Assembly: GCA_002402965.1 (NCBI GenBank)
Contig: DHGW01000083.1
Location: 1 to 15,859, forward strand
Source: Bacteroidales bacterium UBA4788
Lineage (GTDB): Bacteria; Bacteroidota; Bacteroidia; Bacteroidales; VadinHA17
Length of the DNA: 15,859 nt
Reading direction: 5' to 3'
Positions 1 through 8,121 of this stretch are shown here, piece by piece; the stretch's first letter is position 1; the number at the start of each line of letters is the position of its first letter. The notes below the pieces were generated by a model. The model saw only the letters and a list, made by a program, of their open reading frames with translations. It did not search any database and had not been told where the DNA came from. Made by a program: the position numbers and the translations under genes.

Positions 1-19
1 GTAGACCATTAAGAATTGT

Positions 20-49
20 AAAAAAACCCGGGCACTACACCCGGGTTTT
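20..49 (-). terminator. Intrinsic terminator of the maltose operon
   Basis: Two perfect 10-base arms, AAAACCCGGG (23-32) and CCCGGGTTTT (40-49), enclose a 7-base loop. On the minus strand the GC-rich stem is followed by an uninterrupted T run (the seven A's at 20-26 on the plus strand). It lies about 20 bases past the TAG stop of the last operon gene, so it should end the leftward transcript. The T-run side favours minus-strand use; the arms also have four A:T pairs at the base, so weak activity on the other strand is possible. Confidence 0.93.
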
Positions 50-69
50 CACGTAATAATCCTTATTAA

Positions 70-1440
70 CTATTTCACCAGAACCATATATCCCCACGGC
101 TCCAGCTGCATCTTGCTTCCCTGGGCGATCTGGATGCCGGCATCCGTAAATATGTCATTATACGAACCAGCCGTGGCCCCGTCCTTCAGGGCAACCGTTA
201 CAGGCTTATTGCTCATGTTGAGGATTGTCAGCACTTCGTTTTCACCTTTCACCCGCTTGTAGGCAACCACACTCTGATTGCTGGTCTTCAGCACATCGTA
301 CGAACCGCCCTCGATACCATGACGCAGTGCGGGGTGGGAGGTACGCAGGTGCACCAGCTTCGTATAGAAGGGGGTAAGCTCTGTCTCCTTCCACTCAATC
401 GGGTCGCGCTTGAAGAACTCAAGCCTCTTGTCGAGGTCAGCCTCCTGTCCGTTGTAAAGCAGGGGCACACCCGGTATGGTGAAGAGGTAGCAGGCAAACG
501 CCTTCTGTGCGTCACCCATCTTCTCGTCGATTGTACCGTTCCACGAATTCTCGTCGTGGTTCGTCATGAAGCGAAGCCTGTATGATTCGGGAGCATAACG
601 TTTAAGTTCATACTGCATGATGCTGTCGAGGGCAGCAGGTGCACGGTGTCCTCCTGCAACTGCATTCATCAGGTGATGATGCGCCCAGCCGTAGTTCATG
701 TCAAAGGCGCGTTCCAGCAGGTATGAGTGCTCCTCATCCTCTGCAAGCATAAGCACAGGCTTGACAGCATTCAGCTCGGTAGTGGCCCTGAACCAGAAAT
801 CCTCCGGAACGAGACCCGGAAAATCGCAACGGTAGCCATCAACGCCAACCTCCTCAACCCAGTACTTCATTGCTCCTGCCATATAATCCCACAGCGGTTC
901 TGCGGTGTAGTCAAACTGGATCACATCAGTCCAGTCAAATGGTGAGACGAAATTTCCGAGGGAGTCCTTTTCATACCACTCAGGAAACCCGGTGGCAAGG
1001 GGGTTATCCCATGCCGAGTGGTTTCCGACCCAGTCGAGGATGACACGGAATCCCATGTCATGAGCCTTTGCAACCAAAGCTTTGAAATCATCAAGGGTAC
1101 CGAACTCGGGATTGACACCCTTGTAATCGCTAATGGAGTAGTAGCTTCCCAGCTCGCCCTTGCGGTTGAGCTCGCCTATCGGATAGATGGGCATAAACCA
1201 CAGCACATTGACGCCCAGTTCCCTGAGGCGTGGCAATGCGCTGTCCACACCGGCAAAGGTTCCCTCCGGGGAGAACTGCCTGACGTTGATCTCATAAAGG
1301 ACCATGTTGCGGGTCCAGTCGGCGTGGACGACCGTTGTCTTCAGCGGCTCTATGACAGCCGCCGGTTTGGGCCGGCATGCAACCATAAGCAGGGCTGTGC
1401 CGACGAACAGGAGAATAATCTTGAAAATGTGCTCTTTCAT
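70..1440 (-). CDS. GH13 alpha-amylase family lipoprotein
   Basis: This is a 456-residue glycoside hydrolase family 13 enzyme expected to hydrolyse alpha-1,4-glucans or maltodextrins in the cell envelope. The N-terminus is a lipoprotein signal: a short basic start, a hydrophobic stretch, then the lipobox LMVAC with the lipidated Cys at residue 22. The residues after that Cys (RPKP) are not acid-rich, so I infer it stays facing the periplasm rather than being moved to the surface. The (beta/alpha)8 barrel fills about residues 42-370. The conserved regions are visible: DWVGNH (136-141), GYRCD with the nucleophile Asp206, MLAED with the likely acid/base Glu234, and TNHD with Asp296. A beta-sandwich C-terminal domain follows. 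The gene is the last of five; its ATG lies 10 bases after the preceding stop, and the terminator follows directly. The exact substrate and GH13 subfamily cannot be fixed from sequence reading alone. Confidence 0.93.
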   Translation of the reverse strand: MKEHIFKIILLFVGTALLMVACRPKPAAVIEPLKTTVVHADWTRNMVLYEINVRQFSPEGTFAGVDSALPRLRELGVNVLWFMPIYPIGELNRKGELGSYYSISDYKGVNPEFGTLDDFKALVAKAHDMGFRVILDWVGNHSAWDNPLATGFPEWYEKDSLGNFVSPFDWTDVIQFDYTAEPLWDYMAGAMKYWVEEVGVDGYRCDFPGLVPEDFWFRATTELNAVKPVLMLAEDEEHSYLLERAFDMNYGWAHHHLMNAVAGGHRAPAALDSIMQYELKRYAPESYRLRFMTNHDENSWNGTIDEKMGDAQKAFACYLFTIPGVPLLYNGQEADLDKRLEFFKRDPIEWKETELTPFYTKLVHLRTSHPALRHGIEGGSYDVLKTSNQSVVAYKRVKGENEVLTILNMSNKPVTVALKDGATAGSYNDIFTDAGIQIAQGSKMQLEPWGYMVLVK

Positions 1441-1450
1441 CGTGGTAAGG

Positions 1451-3292
1451 TTATTTTAGTTCAATAATCATTGCTGTTTTCGGGGCTATGGTGAAGGAAT
1501 TCAGATCCTCTGTCTTCATGCCGGTGATGATATCCGTCCCGACAGTGAAGCCTTCGAGAGATTCTGCGTATTTTCCACCGTTGACCGTCCTGCCTTCCTT
1601 GTCATTAAGGTTGATAACCACCATAACGCTCTCCTCGCAATTGTACCTGAAATATACATAGACGCCGTCATTCGGGATATAGTGCTTTAGTTTGCCGGTA
1701 TGGATGACCTCCTTGGCTTTGCGCCAGTTTAGTATCCGTTTTGTAAATTCAAGTGCCTCCTTCTCCTGTTCCGAGAGGCCGGTGCCGGCGAGGACGCTCT
1801 TTGCGTCACCCGGCCATCCTCCGGGGAAATCCTCCCTGAGCCGGCCGTCGCCCCTGTTCTTGTCGCCTTCCATGACGATCTCACTGCCGTAGTAGAGCTG
1901 GGGGATGCCTCTTGTGGTCATGATGAAGCTGAGGCCCATCTTGTATGCATCCAGGCTTTTACCTGTCTGGGTGAAGAACCTTGTCATGTCATGGTTGTCG
2001 AGGAAGATGACATTCCTGAGCGGTTCCGGGTAGAGAAAGTCCTGTGAGAGCAGGTTATACAGCTTTGACAGCGCGTCAGTAGGATTAAGCTTGCCCTCGA
2101 ATGCTCTGTGTGTGGCAAAGCAGAGCGGCAGGTCAGTCAGCGAAGGCAGGTTGGATCTGTACCCGTCCGGATTTACCTTGTTCAGCGCCCAGTAGGATGA
2201 ATGTGCAGGGTCATCATACCATACCTCACCGACGATGAAGAATCCGGGGAACTCATCTTCAACCCGTTTTGCCCATCTTGCCATCATGTCAGGCTGCGGA
2301 TAGGGGTGGGTATCCATCCGTATGCCGTCGAGGTCGCTGAAGGCGATCCACCAGAGGCTGGTCTGGATCAGGTATGTCTCAACGAGCGGATTGCTCTGAT
2401 TCAGGTCAGGCATTGTCACGTCGAACCATCCCTTCTCCATCAGCATTTTGTCGCTCTCGGATGCATAGGGGTCCATGTATGTGGATGCCCGGTAATTGGT
2501 GCGGGTGAACTCATCGAACTGGTGTATCCAGTCCTCTGCCGGGAGGTCCTTCATCCACCAGTGAAATGAGCCTATATGGTTGAATATCATATCCATTACT
2601 ACCTTCATGCCCCTCTTGTGTGCTTCGGCGACAAGTTCCAGGAACTCCTCATTTGATCCGTAGCGCGGATCGGATTTGTAATAATCAGTGGTTGAGTAAC
2701 CGTGGTAGGAGGAGCGTTGCTGGTTGTTCTCGAGGAATGGATTGAGCCATATCCCCGTCACCCCCAGGGAGTTCAGGTAGTCAAGGTGACTGATTATTCC
2801 CCTCAGGTCTCCTCCGTGCCGACCTCCCGGATTGCTGCGGTTTAGCTGCTCGGTCATACCGGGAACATTGTCGTTGGTTGTATCTCCGTTGGCAAAGCGG
2901 TCAGGCATCAGCAGGTAGATCACGTCGGACGAATTGAATCCTCTTGCCGGTCCTGCCGGCCTGGCCAGGAGAGGATAACTGTGTGTCAGTTTCTTCTTGC
3001 CGCTTGTGAAGGTCAGTGTTACTGACCCGGGTACAGCTATGTCTGAGATATTCAGGTTAACGAAGAGGTAGTTAGGATTTTCGGTTCGCACCAGGGTTTT
3101 GACATCCACACCCGGATAATCGGTCTTCACATCGTATGAACCGATCTCCTTACCGTACACCATTAGCTGTAAAGCATCATCCTTCATGCCGGTAAACCAT
3201 GAGGGAGGATCAACGCGTTCAATCACCTGGGCTCTTGCCGGCATCAGTGCCGTGAGCATTAGTAGTATCAGTGCCTGCAGTGCTCTTTTCAT
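1451..3292 (-). CDS. susA: SusA-like periplasmic GH13 (neopullulanase/cyclomaltodextrinase type)
   Basis: This 613-residue GH13 enzyme matches the size and build of Bacteroides SusA (about 617 residues). It has an N-terminal beta domain (about 23-110), a catalytic barrel (about 120-530) and a C-terminal beta domain. The start is the ATG at 3292, not the upstream in-frame ATG at 3460. It begins a clean Sec signal peptide (MKRALQALILLMLTALMPARA, cut before Gln22), and its ATG overlaps the preceding TGA as ATGA, implying translational coupling. The longer version would add a basic, non-family N-terminus read from inside the GH65 gene. Catalytic regions are DMIFNH (234-239), GIRMD with nucleophile Asp327, VGEVW with acid/base Glu356, and LDNHD with Asp435. 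The MPDLN motif (294-298) is typical of the neopullulanase/oligo-1,6-glucosidase group. The expected role is periplasmic breakdown of maltodextrins, cyclodextrins or pullulan-derived oligosaccharides to maltose-sized sugars for the importer encoded upstream. Confidence 0.93.
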   Translation of the reverse strand: MKRALQALILLMLTALMPARAQVIERVDPPSWFTGMKDDALQLMVYGKEIGSYDVKTDYPGVDVKTLVRTENPNYLFVNLNISDIAVPGSVTLTFTSGKKKLTHSYPLLARPAGPARGFNSSDVIYLLMPDRFANGDTTNDNVPGMTEQLNRSNPGGRHGGDLRGIISHLDYLNSLGVTGIWLNPFLENNQQRSSYHGYSTTDYYKSDPRYGSNEEFLELVAEAHKRGMKVVMDMIFNHIGSFHWWMKDLPAEDWIHQFDEFTRTNYRASTYMDPYASESDKMLMEKGWFDVTMPDLNQSNPLVETYLIQTSLWWIAFSDLDGIRMDTHPYPQPDMMARWAKRVEDEFPGFFIVGEVWYDDPAHSSYWALNKVNPDGYRSNLPSLTDLPLCFATHRAFEGKLNPTDALSKLYNLLSQDFLYPEPLRNVIFLDNHDMTRFFTQTGKSLDAYKMGLSFIMTTRGIPQLYYGSEIVMEGDKNRGDGRLREDFPGGWPGDAKSVLAGTGLSEQEKEALEFTKRILNWRKAKEVIHTGKLKHYIPNDGVYVYFRYNCEESVMVVINLNDKEGRTVNGGKYAESLEGFTVGTDIITGMKTEDLNSFTIAPKTAMIIELK

Positions 3293-5604
3293 TTCTTTTC
3301 GAATCTTTTTTCTTCCCCGGGCTGAAGTGTCACCTGCTCTCCGTAAACGGCCAGGGGTATGGCTGCCTGGGATAGGTTGACCACGTTGACTTTGGCGCCG
3401 TTGACTTCCACCCTGAGGGGATTGTTTCTGTACCTGATTATAAATGAGTATGACTGCCATGCGGCCGGGATCACCGGGTTAAAGCAGACCCTGTCATTGC
3501 GTATCCGCATTCCCCCGAAGCCCTCCACTATGGCAAGCCATGTGCCCGCCATGCTGGTTATGTGCAGCCCGTCCTTCACCTCGCGGTTATAGTCGTCGAG
3601 ATCAAGCCTTGCTGTGCGGAGGTAAAGGGTGTAGGCACTCTCGGTGTCATGGAGCCGTGCTGCCAGGACTGAATGGATGCTGGCAGAGAGTGATGACTCA
3701 TGAACGCAGCGAGGCTCATAGAAGTCGAAGTTACGCCTGATTGTCTCCTCGGTGAAATCATCCTCGAAGAAGTAGATTCCCTGCAGCACATCTGCCTGCT
3801 TGATGAAGACCGAACGAAGGATACGGTCCCACGACCAGTGCTGGTTGAGAGGTCTCTCAGCCGGGTTAAGGTCCTTCACGGTCTGCTGGACTTTATCCAT
3901 GAAGCCGTCCTGTTGCAGGAATATGCCGAGGTCATGATGCACCGGGAAGTACATATTATTAATGATTTCCTTCCAGAGGCTCAGTTCGCATTGCGTATCG
4001 AGGCGGGTGCGGGCGACAACAGCGTTGTATTTCACCAGGCTGGAAGATTTCAGCCATTCAAGTGTATCGGAGGTATACTTCAGGGTCCATTGCGCCAGTG
4101 TGTTTGTGTACCAGTTATTGTTGACATTGTTCTCGTACTCGTTGGGGCCTGTTACTCCCAGGATGACGTACTGGTTCTTCTCCTGTGAGAAGCTGCTGCG
4201 CTGTGCCCAGAATCGTGAGAGGGCTATCAGTACCTCCAGCCCGTACTCCGTAAGATAATCCTGGTCGCCGGTGTGCCTTACATAGTTGTAGATGGCGTAT
4301 GCAATGGCGCCGTTGCGGTGTATCTCCTCAAAGGTGATCTCCCACTCGTTATGGCATTCCTCGCCGTTCATTGTGACCATTGGATAGAGGGCTGCCCCGT
4401 TGGTGAACCCAAGCTTGAGGGCGTTCTCAATGGCTTTTTCCAGGTGCTTGTACCTGTAAATAAGAAGGTTACGCGCAACATGGGTGTCGGAAGTACTGAG
4501 GTAGAACGGGAATACGAATGCCTCGGTGTCCCAGTAGGTGCTGCCGCCATACTTTTCCCCGGTGAATCCCTTGGGCCCGATGTTCAGGCGCGGATCATCG
4601 CCGGTATATGTCTGGTTGAGCTGAAAGATGTTGAAGCGTATTCCCTGCTGTGCGGCTATGTCGCCCTTGATAGCTATATCACCGTGCTCCCACTTTTTCT
4701 CCCAGACCTGGCGATGATCGGCAAGCATGGCGTCAAAACCCTTCACGGCTGCTTCGCCTGCAGCGGCCATCGCTTTTTCAGCCAGGCCCTCCACCGGATG
4801 GTTGAATGAGGAGAGAACGGCTGCGTATTTGGCAACTGCAAAAGTATCACCGTCAGAATAATCAGATGAGAATGTGCAGTGAGCTGTCTTGTCTGTTGTG
4901 GTAATTTTCGTTGTGCCTTTCGCGGGCTTACCGTTCAGGGTGAAGATGTTTTCCATTGCTGTTGCAACAACGAAGGCGGTCTTGCGTGTCTGTGCCACCA
5001 CTACGGCCCTCTTTCCGTCACTGGAGGAGAATTCGTTCTCCCAGAACTTCTCGTCGTAGTTGGCGTCTTCATTGTAGACATCGGCATTGAGCCATGGGAT
5101 GATCTCAACCTTCCCGCTGCCGCCGGTGATGCGGACGGAGTAGCTGATTGCCGCCTTCTCTGGTTCATGGATCGAAAGGAATCGCTTTGCGATAACTTCA
5201 ACAACCCTTCCCGAGGGCATCACGGCCGAACAGGTGCGGGTCAGCAGACCCTCCTTCATGTCGAGCTCCCGGCGGAAACTCCTTACTTCGCATTTTGCCA
5301 GGTCAAGCTCTTCGGCGTTTATCCGGATGATTATCCCGGTCCACGATGGTGCGTTCGGCACTTTTGCGAAATACTCCGGGTAACCCACCTTCCACCATCC
5401 GACGACGGTTTTGTCGGGGTAGTACACTCCGGCCACATATGAGCCCTGAAGGGTGTCTCCCGAGTATGTCTCTTCAAAATTGGCCCTCTGTCCCATCATG
5501 CCGTTTCCCAGGGCAAAAATGCTCTCCGAGTCGCGGCCTCTCCCGGGCTCAAATTGTGTCTCGATGATCTTCCATTCATCGGACTGAAAACGCGTATCAG
5601 TCAT
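3289..5604 (-). CDS. GH65 maltose phosphorylase
   Basis: This 771-residue cytoplasmic enzyme (no signal peptide) is the inverting phosphorolysis step: maltose plus phosphate gives glucose and beta-glucose-1-phosphate. It has the GH65 layout: an N-terminal beta-sandwich (about 1-270), a linker, an (alpha/alpha)6 barrel (about 320-690) and a short C-terminal beta domain. The general acid is Glu489 in GPNEYENNVNNN (486-497), matching the position known in Lactobacillus maltose phosphorylase. YWDTE (357-361) lies at the sugar-binding site. The ESSLS (636-640) and TSMAGTW (683-689) segments fit the phosphate-binding loops. The adjacent beta-phosphoglucomutase gene confirms that beta-glucose-1-phosphate is made. 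Trehalose or kojibiose phosphorylase is possible within the family, but the NNVNNN motif, the length and the neighbouring amylases favour maltose. The ATG is 6 bases after the pgmB stop, and the TGA overlaps the next start. Confidence 0.93.
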   Translation of the reverse strand: MTDTRFQSDEWKIIETQFEPGRGRDSESIFALGNGMMGQRANFEETYSGDTLQGSYVAGVYYPDKTVVGWWKVGYPEYFAKVPNAPSWTGIIIRINAEELDLAKCEVRSFRRELDMKEGLLTRTCSAVMPSGRVVEVIAKRFLSIHEPEKAAISYSVRITGGSGKVEIIPWLNADVYNEDANYDEKFWENEFSSSDGKRAVVVAQTRKTAFVVATAMENIFTLNGKPAKGTTKITTTDKTAHCTFSSDYSDGDTFAVAKYAAVLSSFNHPVEGLAEKAMAAAGEAAVKGFDAMLADHRQVWEKKWEHGDIAIKGDIAAQQGIRFNIFQLNQTYTGDDPRLNIGPKGFTGEKYGGSTYWDTEAFVFPFYLSTSDTHVARNLLIYRYKHLEKAIENALKLGFTNGAALYPMVTMNGEECHNEWEITFEEIHRNGAIAYAIYNYVRHTGDQDYLTEYGLEVLIALSRFWAQRSSFSQEKNQYVILGVTGPNEYENNVNNNWYTNTLAQWTLKYTSDTLEWLKSSSLVKYNAVVARTRLDTQCELSLWKEIINNMYFPVHHDLGIFLQQDGFMDKVQQTVKDLNPAERPLNQHWSWDRILRSVFIKQADVLQGIYFFEDDFTEETIRRNFDFYEPRCVHESSLSASIHSVLAARLHDTESAYTLYLRTARLDLDDYNREVKDGLHITSMAGTWLAIVEGFGGMRIRNDRVCFNPVIPAAWQSYSFIIRYRNNPLRVEVNGAKVNVVNLSQAAIPLAVYGEQVTLQPGEEKRFEKK

Positions 5605-5610
5605 TTCGAG

Positions 5611-6258
5611 CTATAGATTTCTCAATTGTTTAATTGTAATTTTACTCAGGTCCGGGATGACAAGGTCAGCCTTTCCCAGCAGATCCGGGCTTCCCACCCC
5701 GATGCATTTCATGCCACCTGCTATTGCAGCCTCTATCCCTGCCTGTGCGTCTTCGAACACTATACATGATGAGGGTGGCAGCTTCATCTCTTCTGCGCCC
5801 CTGAGGAAAACCTCCGGGTCCGGCTTTGCCTTGTGGATCTTGTTTCCGTCAATTATCACATCGAACATATTGCGCAGCCCGATGCCGTCAAGGATTGTTC
5901 CTGCATTTTTGCTTGCCGATCCTATGGCGGTAAGTATCCCAGCCTTCCTGAGTGCCTTCAGCAGCCTCACGCTGCCGGGGAGAATCTCCTCAGGGGTCAT
6001 CCCGGAGATGAATTCCACATACCATCCGTTCTTGCGGGCGGCAAACTCCTCCTTCTCCTTTTCAGAGGCATGCACTTCGCCTTTGCCCAGCAGGATTTCC
6101 AGCGAAGCCATTCTGCTGACTCCCTTGAGCGCCTCGTTATCCTCAAGGGTGAAGACGAAACCCAGTTCCTTCGCAAGGCGACGCCAGGCCATGAAATGAT
6201 ATTTGGCAGTGTCAACGATGACCCCGTCGAGGTCGAAGATGCATCCCTTCAGATCCAT
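5611..6258 (-). CDS. pgmB: Beta-phosphoglucomutase
   Basis: This 215-residue HAD-superfamily phosphomutase converts beta-glucose-1-phosphate to glucose-6-phosphate through beta-glucose-1,6-bisphosphate. Every key residue of the Lactococcus enzyme can be found in nearly the same register. DLDGV carries the nucleophile Asp9 and acid/base Asp11. Other matches are His21 of the cap, Arg49 in GVSR, GSASK with Ser114 and Lys117, KPDP with Lys145, and FEDAQAG with the Mg-binding Glu169 and Asp170. The protein is cytoplasmic. It sits between the importer gene (2-base gap) and the GH65 gene (6-base gap), the usual pairing with inverting disaccharide phosphorylases. This match argues strongly against a generic HAD phosphatase. 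Confidence 0.96.
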   Translation of the reverse strand: MDLKGCIFDLDGVIVDTAKYHFMAWRRLAKELGFVFTLEDNEALKGVSRMASLEILLGKGEVHASEKEKEEFAARKNGWYVEFISGMTPEEILPGSVRLLKALRKAGILTAIGSASKNAGTILDGIGLRNMFDVIIDGNKIHKAKPDPEVFLRGAEEMKLPPSSCIVFEDAQAGIEAAIAGGMKCIGVGSPDLLGKADLVIPDLSKITIKQLRNL

Positions 6259-6260
6259 GA

Positions 6261-7844
6261 TTATCTCCTGTCGTCTACGTCTTTTACGAACTTCACGGCA
6301 AGTGCGGCGATGATCATGGAGATGCCGCCGGTGACCAGTGCCAGCATTGTATTGCCATCGAAGATGTGCTTGACCATGCTTCCCAGGATACTTGCCGCAA
6401 GTATCTGAGGGATAACGATGAAGAAGTTGAAGATGCCCATGTAGATCCCCATCTTGTTATGCGGCAGTGAGCCGGTCAGGATGGCATATGGCATAGAGAG
6501 GATGCTTGCCCATGCCAGGCCGATGCCAAGCATCGGGAGAATCAGCAAGCCCGGGGTCTGGATCAGGCTGATTGACATAAGGCTGAGTCCGCCAATAAGG
6601 AGACTTATTGTGTGTGTAAGCTTTCTGGAGGTGTATTTGGCCAGGACCGGTAACAGGAAGGCCACCAGGGCTGAAAAGCCGTTGTAGACTCCGAAGAGCA
6701 CTCCCACCCAGTTGGCGCCCTCGTTGTAGGCCAGCGAGGTGGTATCGGAGGTCCCGTAGATCCTGGAGGTAACTGCAGAGGTGGTGTATATCCAAAGAGA
6801 GAAGAGGGCGAACCATGTGAAGAACTGGACTACGGCAAGCTGTCCCATCGTGGAGGGCATGTGCCTCAGGTCGGTCAGGATGCTGTTAAGACCGTTACCT
6901 CCTTTGCCGGCCGACTTCAACCAGCCTGCAATGATCTGCAGAAGTCCGAAGATGGAGATGCCACCGGTTACAACATAAAGTTCCTTTTCCAGGTTGGCCC
7001 TCAGGAGGATGAAGGTGAGCACGAGGCCAACTGACAGCCAGATTATGCCCGGGCGGTAGAAATTGACATCCTTACCTTGGCCTGCGGCTGTAACTGAGCC
7101 GGCCTGGCCTTCAACATTTGCAGCGGCGGACGCGGGAGCGGGTTTATCTTCCGGCAGCTCGCCGCGGGCGATCCTTTCTCCTTTTTCAAACTCCTCAAGC
7201 TCAGCGGGTGAGTATTCCTTCGTACGGATTATGGTCCACAGCACTGCCAGCAGCAGCACGGCGGCTCCTATATAAAACGAGAGCTTCAGGTTGAAGGGTA
7301 GCAGTTTGCCCTCTGCCGGTACTTCAGGTACATTGAACCAGTTCGCGAGGATCCACGGCAGGAAGCTGCCTATCACGGCGCCGATGCCGATGAAGAAACT
7401 CTGCATGGCAAATCCCGAGGTTCGCTGTTCAGATGAGAGCATGTCACCCACAAAAGCACGGAAAGGCTCCATCGAGATGTTTATCGAGGCATCCATGATC
7501 CACAGCATCACAGTTGCAAAGATCCATGTTGGTGAATTGGTGATGATTGCAAGTGCCAGCGAGGCAAGTATGGCCCCTGTGAGGAAATATGGACGCCGGC
7601 GTCCGAGCCGCCCCCATGTGCGGTCACTCATATGGCCTACTATCGGCTGCACCAGCAGACCGGTCACCGGCGCTGCTATCCACAGGATAGGAATGTTGTC
7701 AATCTCGGCCCCGAGGGTCTGAAAGATTCGGCTCACGTTGCCGTTCTGAAGGGCAAAACCAAACTGGATGCCCAGAAATCCAAAGCTCATATTCCATATC
7801 TGCCAGCGGGAGAGCCTCGGTTTGCGTCTGTAGATCACATTCAT
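6261..7844 (-). CDS. MFS sugar (maltose) transporter, SLC45/GPH-like
   Basis: This 527-residue integral membrane protein of the major facilitator superfamily probably imports maltose with a cation. About 12 hydrophobic segments are visible, in two six-helix halves. The signature loop between helices 2 and 3 is DRTWGRLGRRRPYF (74-87). Near the C-terminus, PHNKMGIYMGIFNFF and the following IPQ (461-480) resemble the sucrose/maltose SLC45 and GPH-type carriers. The central cytoplasmic loop (about 207-262) is long and hydrophilic with an Ala/Pro-rich stretch, an unusually large linker. It is the first gene of the operon; its promoter is predicted about 45 bases upstream, and the TAA is 2 bases from the pgmB ATG. 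The maltose specificity is inferred from the downstream phosphorylase rather than from transporter residues. Confidence 0.9.
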   Translation of the reverse strand: MNVIYRRKPRLSRWQIWNMSFGFLGIQFGFALQNGNVSRIFQTLGAEIDNIPILWIAAPVTGLLVQPIVGHMSDRTWGRLGRRRPYFLTGAILASLALAIITNSPTWIFATVMLWIMDASINISMEPFRAFVGDMLSSEQRTSGFAMQSFFIGIGAVIGSFLPWILANWFNVPEVPAEGKLLPFNLKLSFYIGAAVLLLAVLWTIIRTKEYSPAELEEFEKGERIARGELPEDKPAPASAAANVEGQAGSVTAAGQGKDVNFYRPGIIWLSVGLVLTFILLRANLEKELYVVTGGISIFGLLQIIAGWLKSAGKGGNGLNSILTDLRHMPSTMGQLAVVQFFTWFALFSLWIYTTSAVTSRIYGTSDTTSLAYNEGANWVGVLFGVYNGFSALVAFLLPVLAKYTSRKLTHTISLLIGGLSLMSISLIQTPGLLILPMLGIGLAWASILSMPYAILTGSLPHNKMGIYMGIFNFFIVIPQILAASILGSMVKHIFDGNTMLALVTGGISMIIAALAVKFVKDVDDRR

Positions 7845-7889
7845 GGTATGTTAGCTGTTAATTCTGTTACCCTTTTCCGTTAACCTATT

Positions 7890-7919
7890 CAAAATTAGTC
7901 CAAAATCCGGTTCCGCAAT
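7890..7919 (-). promoter_or_regulatory. Predicted promoter of the maltose operon
   Basis: Reading the minus strand, TAATTTTG (7897-7890) is a perfect Bacteroidetes -7 element (TAnnTTTG). ATTG (7919-7916) lies 18 bases upstream and is a 3-of-4 match to the -33 TTTG. Transcription would begin near 7883, leaving a leader of about 40 bases without an obvious Shine-Dalgarno sequence. This was the only TAnnTTTG match I found on the minus strand between the two divergent genes. Confidence 0.55.
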
Positions 7920-7936
7920 ACCCTTTGGAGGCATCT

Positions 7937-7986
7937 AAACGCTCATTTTTCGGGCGTTTGCGTTGTATCAGTTATTTCAAACGTTT
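7937..7986. promoter_or_regulatory. LacI-like palindromic sites upstream of the maltose operon
   Basis: Two palindromes lie just upstream of the predicted maltose promoter. AAACGC (7937-7942) and GCGTTT (7954-7959) form inverted arms around 11 bases. AAACGTTT (7979-7986) is a perfect 8-base palindrome with the central CG typical of LacI-family operators. LacI-type regulators commonly control maltose genes in Bacteroidota, so an operator role is plausible. No regulator gene lies in the window, and the sites are upstream of the -33 element rather than over it, so activation or long-range repression would have to be assumed. Confidence 0.35.
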
Positions 7987-8050
7987 TCGGCCTGAGCAAT
8001 AATTTCAAATGAATTTGCTTATTTAGACGAATTCCAAATAGATTATTTCA

Positions 8051-8078
8051 CTCTTGCCTCTTGCCTACTGCCTATTGC
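8051..8078. repeat. Heptanucleotide array upstream of fumarase
   Basis: Four consecutive 7-base units fit CTNYTGC: CTCTTGC, CTCTTGC, CTACTGC and CTATTGC. On the other strand they read GCARNAG, the same unit found in the array at the 3' end of the fumarase gene, so the two arrays face each other as inverted copies around that gene. The array covers the predicted -33 element and most of the spacer of the fumarase promoter. Confidence 0.8.
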
Positions 8079-8091
8079 CTTCCTATCTTTG
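8060..8091 (+). promoter_or_regulatory. Predicted promoter of the fumarase gene
   Basis: TATCTTTG (8084-8091) is a perfect TAnnTTTG -7 element. CTTG (8060-8063), 20 bases upstream, is a 3-of-4 match to the -33 TTTG. Transcription would start near 8098, about 24 bases before the ATG. The -33 element and most of the spacer lie in the heptamer array, so gain or loss of one unit would change the spacing by 7 bases. Confidence 0.55.
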
Positions 8092-8121
8092 ATATAGTAA
8101 ATCACAAAACCGACCGGAACC

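Noticed and set aside
3293..3460. Upstream ATG extending the SusA-like protein by 56 residues
   Set aside because: The extension is basic and low in family likeness, is read from inside the GH65 gene, and would bury the clear signal peptide that starts at 3292.
4879..5442. Cys-rich open frame on the plus strand opposite the GH65 gene
   Set aside because: It is antisense to the conserved N-terminal domain of the phosphorylase, and the cysteines do not form a known metal-binding pattern.
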